Shown in pieces: positions 27,382 to 36,107 of a stretch of 64,000 bases of DNA (the stretch's first letter is position 1; the number at the start of each line of letters is the position of its first letter). The notes under the pieces were generated by a model, which was not told where the DNA came from, did not search any database, and worked only from the letters and a program-made list of their open reading frames with translations. The DNA is taken from positions 220,456 to 284,455 of the forward strand of contig CAMYYD010000001.1 in assembly GCA_947303395.1 (NCBI GenBank), read 5' to 3'. A program made the translations under genes and the position numbers. Source of the stretch: an uncultured Bacteroidales bacterium (GTDB lineage: Bacteria; Bacteroidota; Bacteroidia; Bacteroidales; F082).

Positions 27382-28389
27382 TTAAACAATATACGTTTCT
27401 AATATTTTGCAATCTTCTAATGCTTTGATTTCCACTTTGTTAATGACGTTTGGTATCAAGATGCACTCGCCGATGTTGACGATTTCCTCGCCTCCGTCGT
27501 ATTTTAGACTGAAGCTGCCGCCTACACTCATCAAAATCACGAACGAATCCAATTCCGAATAATCTTTTAATAACCCGTAGGCAAAAGGCATGCCTTTTGC
27601 CCCACTAAGATTGATGAAATTGGTAGTAAAGAATGGGCATTCCACCATTTTTACTGTAGCGTCTTTCTTGTCGCGTTCGTATTCGGTGCGGTAGTTGTCC
27701 TCGTGCTTGTAATTCAACGTGAACAGCGACTGCGGAATATGCAGTTCGCGGTACATTCCGTGCTGATCGAGGCGGTCCCAGTCGTAAACACGATAGGTGG
27801 TATCGCTCGTCTGCTGAATCTCCGCCACCATGCAGCCCGGACCCAAGGCATGAATTCTCCTTGCTGGGATGAAAAACACGTCGCCGTCGTTAACTTTCTC
27901 ATAATTAAGGACTTCCGAAATCTTCTTCTCGTAAATCAGCTTCTCCACCTCGGCTTTTGTCACCTCACGGTTGAAACCTGAAACGAGTTCGGCGTCTTTT
28001 TCGGCGTGCATCACATACCACATCTCGGTTTTGCCGTTTTCGAGCCCTATCTTCTGTGCAATCTCATCGTCGGGATGCACCTGCACCGACAGCCATGTCA
28101 GCGGGTCGATAATCTTTATCAAAAGCGGAAAAGTCTCGCCATATTTGTCGAAAACGCTGTCGCCCACGAGGTCGCCCATAAATGTTTCGACCAAATCGTT
28201 GAGCTCGTCGCCCTCGAAATTGCCGTTAGCCACCACGCTGTTCTGACCTTCGACGCCCGACAGCAGCCACATCTCGCCGCAGTTCATCATCTTGCCGAAG
28301 TCCTTGTGCAGCAATGTCTTAACGTTCTGTCCGCCCCAAATCTTCTCCAAATATATGGGCTGAAACTTTAATGGATATAGCACGTTCAT
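27382..28389 (-). CDS. manA: Mannose-6-phosphate isomerase, class I
   Basis: LKFQPIYLEKIWGGQNVK, WLSVQVHPDDEIA, KTEMWYVMHAEKDAEL, GDVFFIPARRIHALGPG. Confidence 0.93.
   Translation of the reverse strand: MNVLYPLKFQPIYLEKIWGGQNVKTLLHKDFGKMMNCGEMWLLSGVEGQNSVVANGNFEGDELNDLVETFMGDLVGDSVFDKYGETFPLLIKIIDPLTWLSVQVHPDDEIAQKIGLENGKTEMWYVMHAEKDAELVSGFNREVTKAEVEKLIYEKKISEVLNYEKVNDGDVFFIPARRIHALGPGCMVAEIQQTSDTTYRVYDWDRLDQHGMYRELHIPQSLFTLNYKHEDNYRTEYERDKKDATVKMVECPFFTTNFINLSGAKGMPFAYGLLKDYSELDSFVILMSVGGSFSLKYDGGEEIVNIGECILIPNVINKVEIKALEDCKILETYIV
27576..27605. repeat. Family-2 palindrome inside manA (GTAGGCAAAAGGCATGCCTTTTGCCCCAC)
   Basis: 22-bp perfect palindrome 27580-27601 with degraded GTAGG/CCCAC arms; encodes GAKGMPFAYG in frame. 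Confidence 0.75.
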
Positions 28390-28429
28390 TTTATTATCTA
28401 TTAAACTCGCAAAGATACAAAATTTTTCT

Positions 28430-28437
28430 TAATTTTG
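28430..28437 (+). promoter_or_regulatory. -7 element TAATTTTG upstream of the M20 gene
   Basis: TAnnTTTG 19 nt before ATG 28457. Confidence 0.5.
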
Positions 28438-28456
28438 CGGAATAAATTTTTGAAAA

Positions 28457-29554
28457 ATGCAAAACATCAAAGAATTAAGGCAGTTGTTGCATGAAAACGC
28501 CGAGCTTTCGGGCAAGGAGGTGAAGACGAATGCCATTTTAAATGAGTTTCTTGAAAAACTGAATCCGGATGTGCATATAAAAAACATCGGAGGCAACGGA
28601 AATGCTGTTGTTTTCAAGGGAAAGAAGCCCGGAAAACGCATTTTGGTTAGAGGCGATATCGATGCACTGAATATCCCTGAGGGGAATCGTCACTGCTCAC
28701 ATCGTTGCGGTCACGACGGACATGCTTCGATTTTGGCTGGTTTGGCTCAGAGATTAAGCGAAAAAAGTCCTGAAAACGGTGAGATTGTGCTGCTTTTCCA
28801 GCCGGCAGAGGAGACCGGACAAGGTGCAAAAGCCGTCATTGCCGACCCTCAGTTTGAGCAGATAAAACCTGATATGGCGTTTGCTTTGCACAATATCCCG
28901 GGATATGCGAAAAACAAGATTTTGTTGCGAAAAGGCTGTTTTGCTGCTGGCTCACTGGGCTTGAAACTTATCTTCGACGGTGTGACGGCACACGCTTCAC
29001 AGCCTGAGACAGGTCACAGTCCGCAACACGTTTTATCAGCGATGATTGACATTTTCGGCAAGAAAGCGGAGATGCTTCGCGATGAAAAACCGCTAACCAT
29101 GATGACGATGACGCATGCCGTTTTGGGCGAGGAGACTTTCGGCGTTGCGCCAGCTCATGCTGAGATTTGGCTCACTCTGCGCTCGTACGACAACGAGAAA
29201 CTGCAGCATCTCACAGCCGACGTGGTGCAGCTTTGTGCAATGGTCGCCGAGAAGCAGGATTTCCAGTTCGGAAGCAGCATCCACGAAGCGTTTTCGGCTA
29301 CAATGAACAACGACGAAGCGGTGCTCGCAGTAGAAGATGCTGCAAAATCGTTAGATCTTGATTATCAATATCTTGATGAGCCTTTCCGTTGGTCGGAGGA
29401 CTTTGGTCGTTTCGCTGATGTGTGCCCGATTTGCCTGTTCGGATTAGGATGCGGAGAGGAGCATTTGCCGCTTCATAATCCGAAATATATTTTCGAGGAT
29501 GAGATTATTGAAACAGGAATAAATATTTTCGAGTCTTTAGTTGCTAGTCTTTAG
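28457..29554 (+). CDS. M20 family amidohydrolase/peptidase
   Basis: RILVRGDIDALNIPE, HRCGHDGHASILAGLAQ, LLFQPAEETGQGAKAV. Confidence 0.92.
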   Translation: MQNIKELRQLLHENAELSGKEVKTNAILNEFLEKLNPDVHIKNIGGNGNAVVFKGKKPGKRILVRGDIDALNIPEGNRHCSHRCGHDGHASILAGLAQRLSEKSPENGEIVLLFQPAEETGQGAKAVIADPQFEQIKPDMAFALHNIPGYAKNKILLRKGCFAAGSLGLKLIFDGVTAHASQPETGHSPQHVLSAMIDIFGKKAEMLRDEKPLTMMTMTHAVLGEETFGVAPAHAEIWLTLRSYDNEKLQHLTADVVQLCAMVAEKQDFQFGSSIHEAFSATMNNDEAVLAVEDAAKSLDLDYQYLDEPFRWSEDFGRFADVCPICLFGLGCGEEHLPLHNPKYIFEDEIIETGINIFESLVASL

Positions 29555-29607
29555 TCTTTAGTAATTTTTTTTGACTAAAGTCTAAAGTCTAAGGTCTAAA
29601 GTCTAAA
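29532..29607. repeat. Family-3 repeat as inverted array (AGTCTTTAGTCTTTAGTA / GACTAAAGTCTAAAGTCTAAGGTCTAAAGTCTAAA)
   Basis: Heptamer-type repeats in both orientations around an AT loop; includes the last codons and TAG stop of the M20 gene. Confidence 0.8.
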
Positions 29608-29615
29608 AAAATTCG

Positions 29616-29623
29616 TATTTTTG
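29616..29623 (+). promoter_or_regulatory. -7 element TATTTTTG upstream of the LOG-family gene
   Basis: TAnnTTTG 13 nt before ATG 29637. Confidence 0.5.
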
Positions 29624-29636
29624 CAAAAATTTGATA

Positions 29637-30230
29637 ATGAAAAACATTTGTGTTTTCTGCGGAAGTAGCATGGGCTTCGACAACCGCTACGAGGAAGCTG
29701 CGGCACGGCTCGGTGAGGTCCTCGCTGACAACGGCTGCACCTTATATTACGGCGGCGGCAGTGTCGGACTCATGAACGTCATCGCTAACAAAATGCTCGA
29801 ACATGACTGTGAGGTTGTTGGCGTGATGCCTGATTTCCTGCTAGCTCACGAAATCGGTCATCCTACAATCACCAAAATGATTCCGACCAAGACCATGGCT
29901 GAGCGCAAGGATATCCTGATGCGCGAATCGGACGCTTTCATTGCGATGCCTGGTGGCTTCGGCACCCTTGACGAGTTCTCGGAAGTCGTTGTCGCTGATC
30001 AACTTAGGCTGATGGAAAAACCAATCGCGCTGTATAACACTCTCGGCTATTATGACGATTTGGTGAAGTGGATTGATAGGGGAGTGCGTGACGGTTTCAT
30101 CCGTGGAGATCACAATAAAAATATCATCGTGTCCGACGATCCGAAGGAATTATTTGCAAAAATGAGCGAATATAATCCGGTCAAAATCGAGAAATGGATT
30201 CACGATATTAAAAACGAAAAAAATAATTAA
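29637..30230 (+). CDS. LOG-family (TIGR00730-type) Rossmann-fold protein, putative nucleoside monophosphate phosphoribohydrolase
   Basis: NICVFCGSSMGFD, LYYGGGSVGLMNVIANK, and PGGFGTLDEFSEV motif. Confidence 0.92.
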   Translation: MKNICVFCGSSMGFDNRYEEAAARLGEVLADNGCTLYYGGGSVGLMNVIANKMLEHDCEVVGVMPDFLLAHEIGHPTITKMIPTKTMAERKDILMRESDAFIAMPGGFGTLDEFSEVVVADQLRLMEKPIALYNTLGYYDDLVKWIDRGVRDGFIRGDHNKNIIVSDDPKELFAKMSEYNPVKIEKWIHDIKNEKNN

Positions 30231-30235
30231 AAACC

Positions 30236-31273
30236 ATGAATATAATAGGAATTACTGGAACTCTCGGTGCTGGAAAAGGCACAATAGTTGAATATCTCGT
30301 AGAGAAAAAAGGCTACATTCACTACTCGGTGCGCGCGTTTTTATCTGAAGAGGTGAAACGTCGTGGTCTCGAAGTGAATCGCGACACTTTGACATCGGTA
30401 GCTAACGATTTGCGTGCCAACAACTCACCAAGTTACATTGCTGAGCAACTTTACGACCGCGCCTACAACAACGGCAAGGACGCTGTAATCGAGAGCATCC
30501 GCACCCCTGGTGAGATTCAGGCTCTGCGTGCCAAAGGCAACTTCCATCTTTTCGCTGTCGATGCTGATAGAAAGGTGCGTTACGAACGTATCACTGAGCG
30601 TAAATCTGAAACAGACTCAGTGAGTTACGAGACTTTCGTGGCCAACGAGGAGCGTGAGATGAGCAATGCCGATCCTAACAAACAGAACCTCGGTGAATGC
30701 ATTCATCAGGCTGACTATGTGTTCCAGAATAACGGCACTATCGAAGAACTCGACAAGAGGGTTGAGGAAGTATTGCAAGATATTGAGAATCAGAAATATA
30801 AACGTCCTTCGTGGGATGAATATTTCATGAATCTGGCCGACACTGTTGCTGAGCGTGCCACCTGTGATCGTGGCCGCAGTGGCTGTGTCATCGTCAAAGA
30901 TCGTCAGATTTTGGTGACAGGCTACGTGGGATCGCCACGCGGACTCCCGCATTGCGACGAAGTCGGGCACTTGTTCCGTAAGATGATTCACGCTGATGGC
31001 CGTATCACCGAGCATTGTGTGAGAACCGTGCATGCCGAGCAAAATGCCATAGCACAGGCTGCAAGACGCGGCATTGCATTGGAAGGCAGTACCTTATATT
31101 GCAGGATGACACCTTGCCGCACATGCGCCATGCTGATCATCAACTGCGGAATCGTGCGGGTTGTATGCCAGCGCAAATATCACGACGGAGCCGAATCAGA
31201 AGAGATGTTCCGTCAAGCAGGAATCAAATTGGAATACGTTTACGACGAAGTGCAGACGTACGAACGTCAATGA
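30236..31273 (+). CDS. Fused P-loop NMP-kinase-like domain plus dCMP/cytidine deaminase domain
   Basis: Walker A GITGTLGAGKGTIVEYL at N-terminus; zinc deaminase HAEQNAI...CRMTPCRTCAMLI at C-terminus. Confidence 0.88.
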   Translation: MNIIGITGTLGAGKGTIVEYLVEKKGYIHYSVRAFLSEEVKRRGLEVNRDTLTSVANDLRANNSPSYIAEQLYDRAYNNGKDAVIESIRTPGEIQALRAKGNFHLFAVDADRKVRYERITERKSETDSVSYETFVANEEREMSNADPNKQNLGECIHQADYVFQNNGTIEELDKRVEEVLQDIENQKYKRPSWDEYFMNLADTVAERATCDRGRSGCVIVKDRQILVTGYVGSPRGLPHCDEVGHLFRKMIHADGRITEHCVRTVHAEQNAIAQAARRGIALEGSTLYCRMTPCRTCAMLIINCGIVRVVCQRKYHDGAESEEMFRQAGIKLEYVYDEVQTYERQ

Positions 31274-32280
31274 CGATTATTTAAAATATCAATCGCAAGA
31301 TATATCGCGTGCCTCATTGCTTCGGGGTCCGCGATATTTTTATTTGCGATATCGTATCCTGTGCCATGAGTTGTGGATGTGCGCACTACTGGCAATCCTG
31401 CGGTGAAGCTGACGCCACCATCGACGGCGAGGACGCGGAACGGCGTAAGTCCCTGGTCGTGGTACATGCTCAAAATGCCGTCATATTTACGCCATGCGTC
31501 AGAGCCGAAGAATCCGTCGGCAGGGAATGGTCCGAATGCCATAATACCTTGATCCTTAGCGACTTCCATTGCTGGCTGGATGATTTCTTTTTCTTCGGTT
31601 CCCATGATGCTGTTGTCGCCTGCATGTGGGTTGAGACCCAAAACAGCAATCTTTGGCGCCACAATGTTGAAGTCTTTTATCAAAGAGTTGTGCATTAGTT
31701 TTAACTTCTTGATAATCAATTCTTTGTTGATGGCACTCGGCACTTCTTTCAACGGAATGTGGTTTGTTACGAAACCGATACGCAGTTTGTCCCAAACTAA
31801 AAGCGTAATGTATTCACTTTCAGGGAAAAACGACTTGATATAATCGGTCTGTCCGTTGAATTTATATTGTTCTGATTGTATGTTGCTCTTGTTAATCGGT
31901 GCCGTCACCATGGCATCGATGAGTCCGTTTCGCAGGTCGTTGGTGGCCAGTTTCAATGCCGCAAACGTCGCTTTTCCTGCTGTAGGCGTCGAAAATCCCG
32001 GTTCCACCTTCAGCTCCTCGTCCGTGTGGTTGATGATGTTGATGCGCTTTGGCTGTGCCTGCGACGCATCACGAATCACAGTGTAAGACATTTCTTCCAT
32101 GCCGAAATTTTTCTTGTAATACGAAAAAACTTTCGACTGTCCGTAAACTATCGGGATGAACGAATCAAGTACGCGTGAATCAGCTAAAACTTTGAGAATC
32201 ACTTCATAACCAATGCCGTTAATGTCACCTTGTGTGATACCAATCTTCGGAAGATTCGATGTCTTAAATTGTGGGGTCAT
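31267..32280 (-). CDS. pdxA: 4-hydroxythreonine-4-phosphate dehydrogenase
   Basis: KIGITQGDINGIGYEVILK, VLGLNPHAGDNSIMG, YHDQGLTPFRVLA, VRTSTTHGTGYDIA. Confidence 0.95.
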   Translation of the reverse strand: MTPQFKTSNLPKIGITQGDINGIGYEVILKVLADSRVLDSFIPIVYGQSKVFSYYKKNFGMEEMSYTVIRDASQAQPKRINIINHTDEELKVEPGFSTPTAGKATFAALKLATNDLRNGLIDAMVTAPINKSNIQSEQYKFNGQTDYIKSFFPESEYITLLVWDKLRIGFVTNHIPLKEVPSAINKELIIKKLKLMHNSLIKDFNIVAPKIAVLGLNPHAGDNSIMGTEEKEIIQPAMEVAKDQGIMAFGPFPADGFFGSDAWRKYDGILSMYHDQGLTPFRVLAVDGGVSFTAGLPVVRTSTTHGTGYDIANKNIADPEAMRHAIYLAIDILNNRH

Positions 32281-32384
32281 AGTGGGGGCTCGTTTTTAAA
32301 GCGTCAAAATTAGAAATTATTTTTCAAAAATCCAAATATTTTTCAATAAATTTTTAAAAATCAATTATTTATGTGAAAATTTCG

Positions 32385-32392
32385 TAAATTTG
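32385..32392 (+). promoter_or_regulatory. -7 element TAAATTTG, 4 nt before the murF-alr ATG
   Basis: TAAATTTG-CGAT-ATG. Confidence 0.6.
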
Positions 32393-32396
32393 CGAT

Positions 32397-34916
32397 ATGC
32401 AAAACGAAGGGTATACAATAAGACAAATAGCCTCTGTTGTTGGAGGTCAAGTAATTGGTAATCAATTTGATACAATTATAATTAAAGACATTTTGTTCGA
32501 CAGCCGGCTGCTGATTGACGCTGATAATACATTGTTTTTCGCGCTTAACAGTGGACGCAACGACGGTCACAAATATATCGCCGAATTGTACGAAAAGGGC
32601 GTTCGAGCCTTTGTAATTTCGCAAAAAAACATTGAAAATTACGTAGATGCGACGTTTATCGTTGTCGACGACACCCTTTCCGCTTTGCAAAAATTGGCTG
32701 CCCATCATCGCGCACAATTCAACATTCCAGTCGTCGGAATCACTGGAAGCAACGGTAAAACCATTGTCAAGGAATGGCTTTATCAGATTTTGTCGCCTTC
32801 GATGTCGGTGTGCCGCAGCCCGAAAAGTTACAACTCGCAAATTGGTGTTCCATTATCGGTTTGGCAGATGAATTCCACCAACGATGTGGCGTTGTTTGAG
32901 GCAGGAATTTCCCGTCCGGGCGAGATGGAAAAATTACGTAAAATCATCAAGCCGACGATAGGCGTTTTTACCAATATCGGACCTGCTCATGGTAAGAATT
33001 TTGAGAATATTCAGCAGAAAATAGAGGAGAAGATTAAATTGTTCGATTGTAGGGACGCGGCGCGCCACGACCTTACATTGGTTTATTGCAAGGATAATTC
33101 TGATATTGCAAGAATTGTCGAGGAACATAAAATAAATGGATTTGCATGGAGTAAGATTGATAAGAATGCTGATTTATTTGTTTCCTCTATTGAGACCTCT
33201 GAGAACTCAAAGATATCTGCGGTTTTCAAAGGCAAAACAATTGCCATCACCATCCATTTCATCGACAACGCCTCAATTGAAAATGCCATCAATTGCTGGT
33301 GCGTGGCGCTGTTGCTGGGTGTTCCGAACGACGTCATTGCGGAGCGTATGGCACATCTCGAATCGGTTGAGATGCGAATGGAACTCAAGGCTGGCGTGCG
33401 TAATTGCGTGATTATCAACGATTCATACAATAACGATAGAAACGCTCTCGCCATCGCCCTCGATTTTATGAATGCGCAACATCACGACAACAAGGTGCTG
33501 ATTCTTTCCGATATCCTCCAAAGCGAACTGAAAGAAGAAGATCTCTACAAAAATATTGCTCAACTCATTGAAAATAAAGGTGTTGATACCTTCATTGGCA
33601 TCGGTCCAGCAATATCGAAATATATGTCAACCCGTAGGGATAAGGCATGCCTTATCCCTACGGGAACAATAAAATCATATTTTTACAAAACCACTTCTGA
33701 TTTTCTTGCAAACCACCCGATGAAAATGTTTGAGAATCAGATAGTTCTGTTGAAAGGTGCCCGTAGCTTCGAGTTTGAGCGTATCATGAAGGTTTTGCAG
33801 CAGAAATCACATGAGACTGTTCTCGAAATCAACCTCGACAACCTGGTCAAAAACCTCAACTATTATCGCGGAAAGCTGAAAAAAGACACCAAGATGATGG
33901 TGATGGTGAAAGCTTTCGCATACGGCAGCGGTAACTACGAGGTTTCAAGCACTCTGGCATTCCATCATGTTGATTATCTTACTGTTGCGTATGCCGATGA
34001 GGGCGTCGATTTGCGAAATCGTGGCATAAAACTGCCAATCATGGTGATGACACCGGAGACAAATACCTTCGACATCATCATCAAACATGGACTTGAGCCT
34101 GATATTTACAGTTTCCGTTGCCTCTCGCAGCTGGAAGACGCTATAAATCAATTGGATACGGAACTGAAGGAACCTGTCGGAATCCATATCAAAGTGGATA
34201 CCGGTATGCATCGTCTCGGTTTCTTGCCAGAGGACATCGATGCTCTGATTGAGCGTATCAAATCAAATCCGAAACTCCGAATCAAGAGTGTTTTCTCGCA
34301 TTTTGCGACGAGCGACATGCCTGAGGAAGACGATTTTGTGATGCATCAGATTTCACAGTTCGAGTTGATGAGCTCGAAGATTGTGGCAGCGTTCCCATAC
34401 AAGATCATGCGTCATCTTTTGAACACAGCCGGCATCTCGCGATTCACTGATTATCAATATGATATGGTACGTCTTGGCATCGGCGTTTACGGCGTTGCGA
34501 TTTGCGACGAAGACCGTGGCAAGCTGCACAATGTGATGTCGCTGAAGACGACCATCAAACAAATTAAGGAATACGGTCCTGGCGAGACCATTGGTTACGG
34601 TCGCCATGGAAAGATAACGAAACCTTCAAGAATAGCAGTGATCCCTATCGGTTACGCTGATGGATTACGCCGACAATTGGGCAACGGCAAGGCTTGTTTC
34701 TGGGTCAACGGAAAGCCTGCGCCAATCATCGGAAACATCTGCATGGACCTCACCATGATCGACGTCACCGGCATTGATTGTCAGGAAGATGACACCGCAG
34801 TGCTCTTCGACGACAACCATCCGATTGAAATCATAGCGGAAGCCTGCGACACGATTCCTTACGAAATCATGACGCGAATCTCTCAGCGTGTTAAACGAAT
34901 TTATGTGAAGGAATAA
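32397..34916 (+). CDS. Bifunctional UDP-MurNAc-tripeptide:D-Ala-D-Ala ligase / alanine racemase
   Basis: MurF-like VVGITGSNGKTIVKEWLYQIL, ARSFEFERIM, then Alr-like LEINLDNLVKNLNYYRGKLKKDTKMMVMVKAFAYGSGNYEV. This fusion is common in Bacteroidota. Confidence 0.95.
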   Translation: MQNEGYTIRQIASVVGGQVIGNQFDTIIIKDILFDSRLLIDADNTLFFALNSGRNDGHKYIAELYEKGVRAFVISQKNIENYVDATFIVVDDTLSALQKLAAHHRAQFNIPVVGITGSNGKTIVKEWLYQILSPSMSVCRSPKSYNSQIGVPLSVWQMNSTNDVALFEAGISRPGEMEKLRKIIKPTIGVFTNIGPAHGKNFENIQQKIEEKIKLFDCRDAARHDLTLVYCKDNSDIARIVEEHKINGFAWSKIDKNADLFVSSIETSENSKISAVFKGKTIAITIHFIDNASIENAINCWCVALLLGVPNDVIAERMAHLESVEMRMELKAGVRNCVIINDSYNNDRNALAIALDFMNAQHHDNKVLILSDILQSELKEEDLYKNIAQLIENKGVDTFIGIGPAISKYMSTRRDKACLIPTGTIKSYFYKTTSDFLANHPMKMFENQIVLLKGARSFEFERIMKVLQQKSHETVLEINLDNLVKNLNYYRGKLKKDTKMMVMVKAFAYGSGNYEVSSTLAFHHVDYLTVAYADEGVDLRNRGIKLPIMVMTPETNTFDIIIKHGLEPDIYSFRCLSQLEDAINQLDTELKEPVGIHIKVDTGMHRLGFLPEDIDALIERIKSNPKLRIKSVFSHFATSDMPEEDDFVMHQISQFELMSSKIVAAFPYKIMRHLLNTAGISRFTDYQYDMVRLGIGVYGVAICDEDRGKLHNVMSLKTTIKQIKEYGPGETIGYGRHGKITKPSRIAVIPIGYADGLRRQLGNGKACFWVNGKPAPIIGNICMDLTMIDVTGIDCQEDDTAVLFDDNHPIEIIAEACDTIPYEIMTRISQRVKRIYVKE
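33048..33077. repeat. Family-2 palindrome inside murF (TGTAGGGACGCGGCGCGCCACGACCTTACA)
   Basis: 30-nt imperfect palindrome (13 of 15 pairs incl. one G-T) centred on GGCGCGCC; encodes CRDAARHDLT. Confidence 0.7.
33631..33664. repeat. Family-2 perfect 34-bp palindrome inside murF (CCCGTAGGGATAAGGCATGCCTTATCCCTACGGG)
   Basis: All 17 base pairs match; encodes TRRDKACLIPTG in frame. Confidence 0.95.
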
Positions 34917-35975
34917 TTATATTTTCTTCAGCAAAATCAAATAAACCGGAAAATGGTCGGAATAACCTCCCAGCCACACTCCGCCGGCAAATGAACGCCA
35001 CGGATATCCGTTGTAGCGGCCATCGTGCTGTTTCAAGAATTCTTTTGAGTGCACCATCGGTTTGAACAGCTGATATGTCGCAAATGGATCTTTTTCGTCT
35101 TTCAGCAATGCCGGAGTGATGATGCATTGGTCGAGCACGCCTTTCACGTCGCGGTAGTAGTTAGTGCCCTCGCCGTTTTTATGCATCTTCCACATAGGGT
35201 TGAAGAAGTCGTCGCCTTGCATGTCCTCGACACGGCCTTTTGCGCGAAGTCCCTCGATGATACTCTTGTTGGTCGGATAGTCGTTGTAGTCGCCCATCAT
35301 CACGATTTTCGCACCTGGTTTTTCGGCCAAGATAGAGTCGGCGATATGACGGCAGAGGTTAGCCGCAGCCATACGTCCAGGGAGTGAGCGTTTCTCGCCG
35401 CCGTAACGTGATGGCCAGTGCATCACGATGAAACTCATCTCCTCATCGTCGAGAATGCCTGTCACAACAAGCTGATCGCGGGAGATGAAGTTCGGCTGGT
35501 TCGGAACAACCAAACGGTATGATTTATGATTTGTCACTCTGAAATATTTCGGGTTGTAGAGCAATGCCACGTCGACACCACGGCGGTCAGGGGAGTCGTA
35601 ATGCACGATTTGATAGTTGCGGTCGGCAATCTCAGGCTGTTTCACAAGGTCTTCAAGCACATGGCGATTCTCAATTTCCGACACGCCAAGCACCATCACG
35701 CCGTCAGGTGAGTAGTATTTGTCGCTCTTGTCGGCACCGATGGTTGAGATGGAATAAGCCATGTTATGAAGCTTGGTGATATATTTCTCGGTATTCCAGG
35801 CATTCTTGCCCTGAGGTAAAAATTCCTCGTCGTTTTTATTCGGGTCGTTAATTGTATCGTAAAGATTTTCAAGGTTATAGAAACCGACGATACTCATTTT
35901 GAATTGTTGCTGAGCATTGATTGCGGTGATGGCGAAAAGCATCACAACAGCTAAAAAGAATGATTTTTTCAACAT
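34917..35975 (-). CDS. Secreted endonuclease/exonuclease/phosphatase (EEP) family protein
   Basis: Signal peptide; MSIVGFYNLENLYDT, VLGVSEIENRHVLEDL, FIVMHWPSRYGG, IVMMGDYNDYPTN, GYSDHFPVYL. Confidence 0.9.
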   Translation of the reverse strand: MLKKSFFLAVVMLFAITAINAQQQFKMSIVGFYNLENLYDTINDPNKNDEEFLPQGKNAWNTEKYITKLHNMAYSISTIGADKSDKYYSPDGVMVLGVSEIENRHVLEDLVKQPEIADRNYQIVHYDSPDRRGVDVALLYNPKYFRVTNHKSYRLVVPNQPNFISRDQLVVTGILDDEEMSFIVMHWPSRYGGEKRSLPGRMAAANLCRHIADSILAEKPGAKIVMMGDYNDYPTNKSIIEGLRAKGRVEDMQGDDFFNPMWKMHKNGEGTNYYRDVKGVLDQCIITPALLKDEKDPFATYQLFKPMVHSKEFLKQHDGRYNGYPWRSFAGGVWLGGYSDHFPVYLILLKKI

Positions 35976-36080
35976 ACATAGATTTATTTGGGTACAAATT
36001 TAGATAAAAATTCTCAATTCACAAGAAAAATTTCAAAAAATAAATTTTCACCTTTTTTAAAAAGTGTGGAAAATAATTCG

Positions 36081-36088
36081 TAAATTTG
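36081..36088 (+). promoter_or_regulatory. -7 element TAAATTTG upstream of the TonB receptor gene
   Basis: TAnnTTTG 19 nt before ATG 36108. Confidence 0.5.
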
Positions 36089-36107
36089 TGCGGTTAAATT
36101 TTGTTAA

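Noticed and set aside
32397-34916. MurF-Alr fusion as a novel bifunctional enzyme
   Set aside because: This fusion is well established in Bacteroidota; only the embedded palindromes are unusual.
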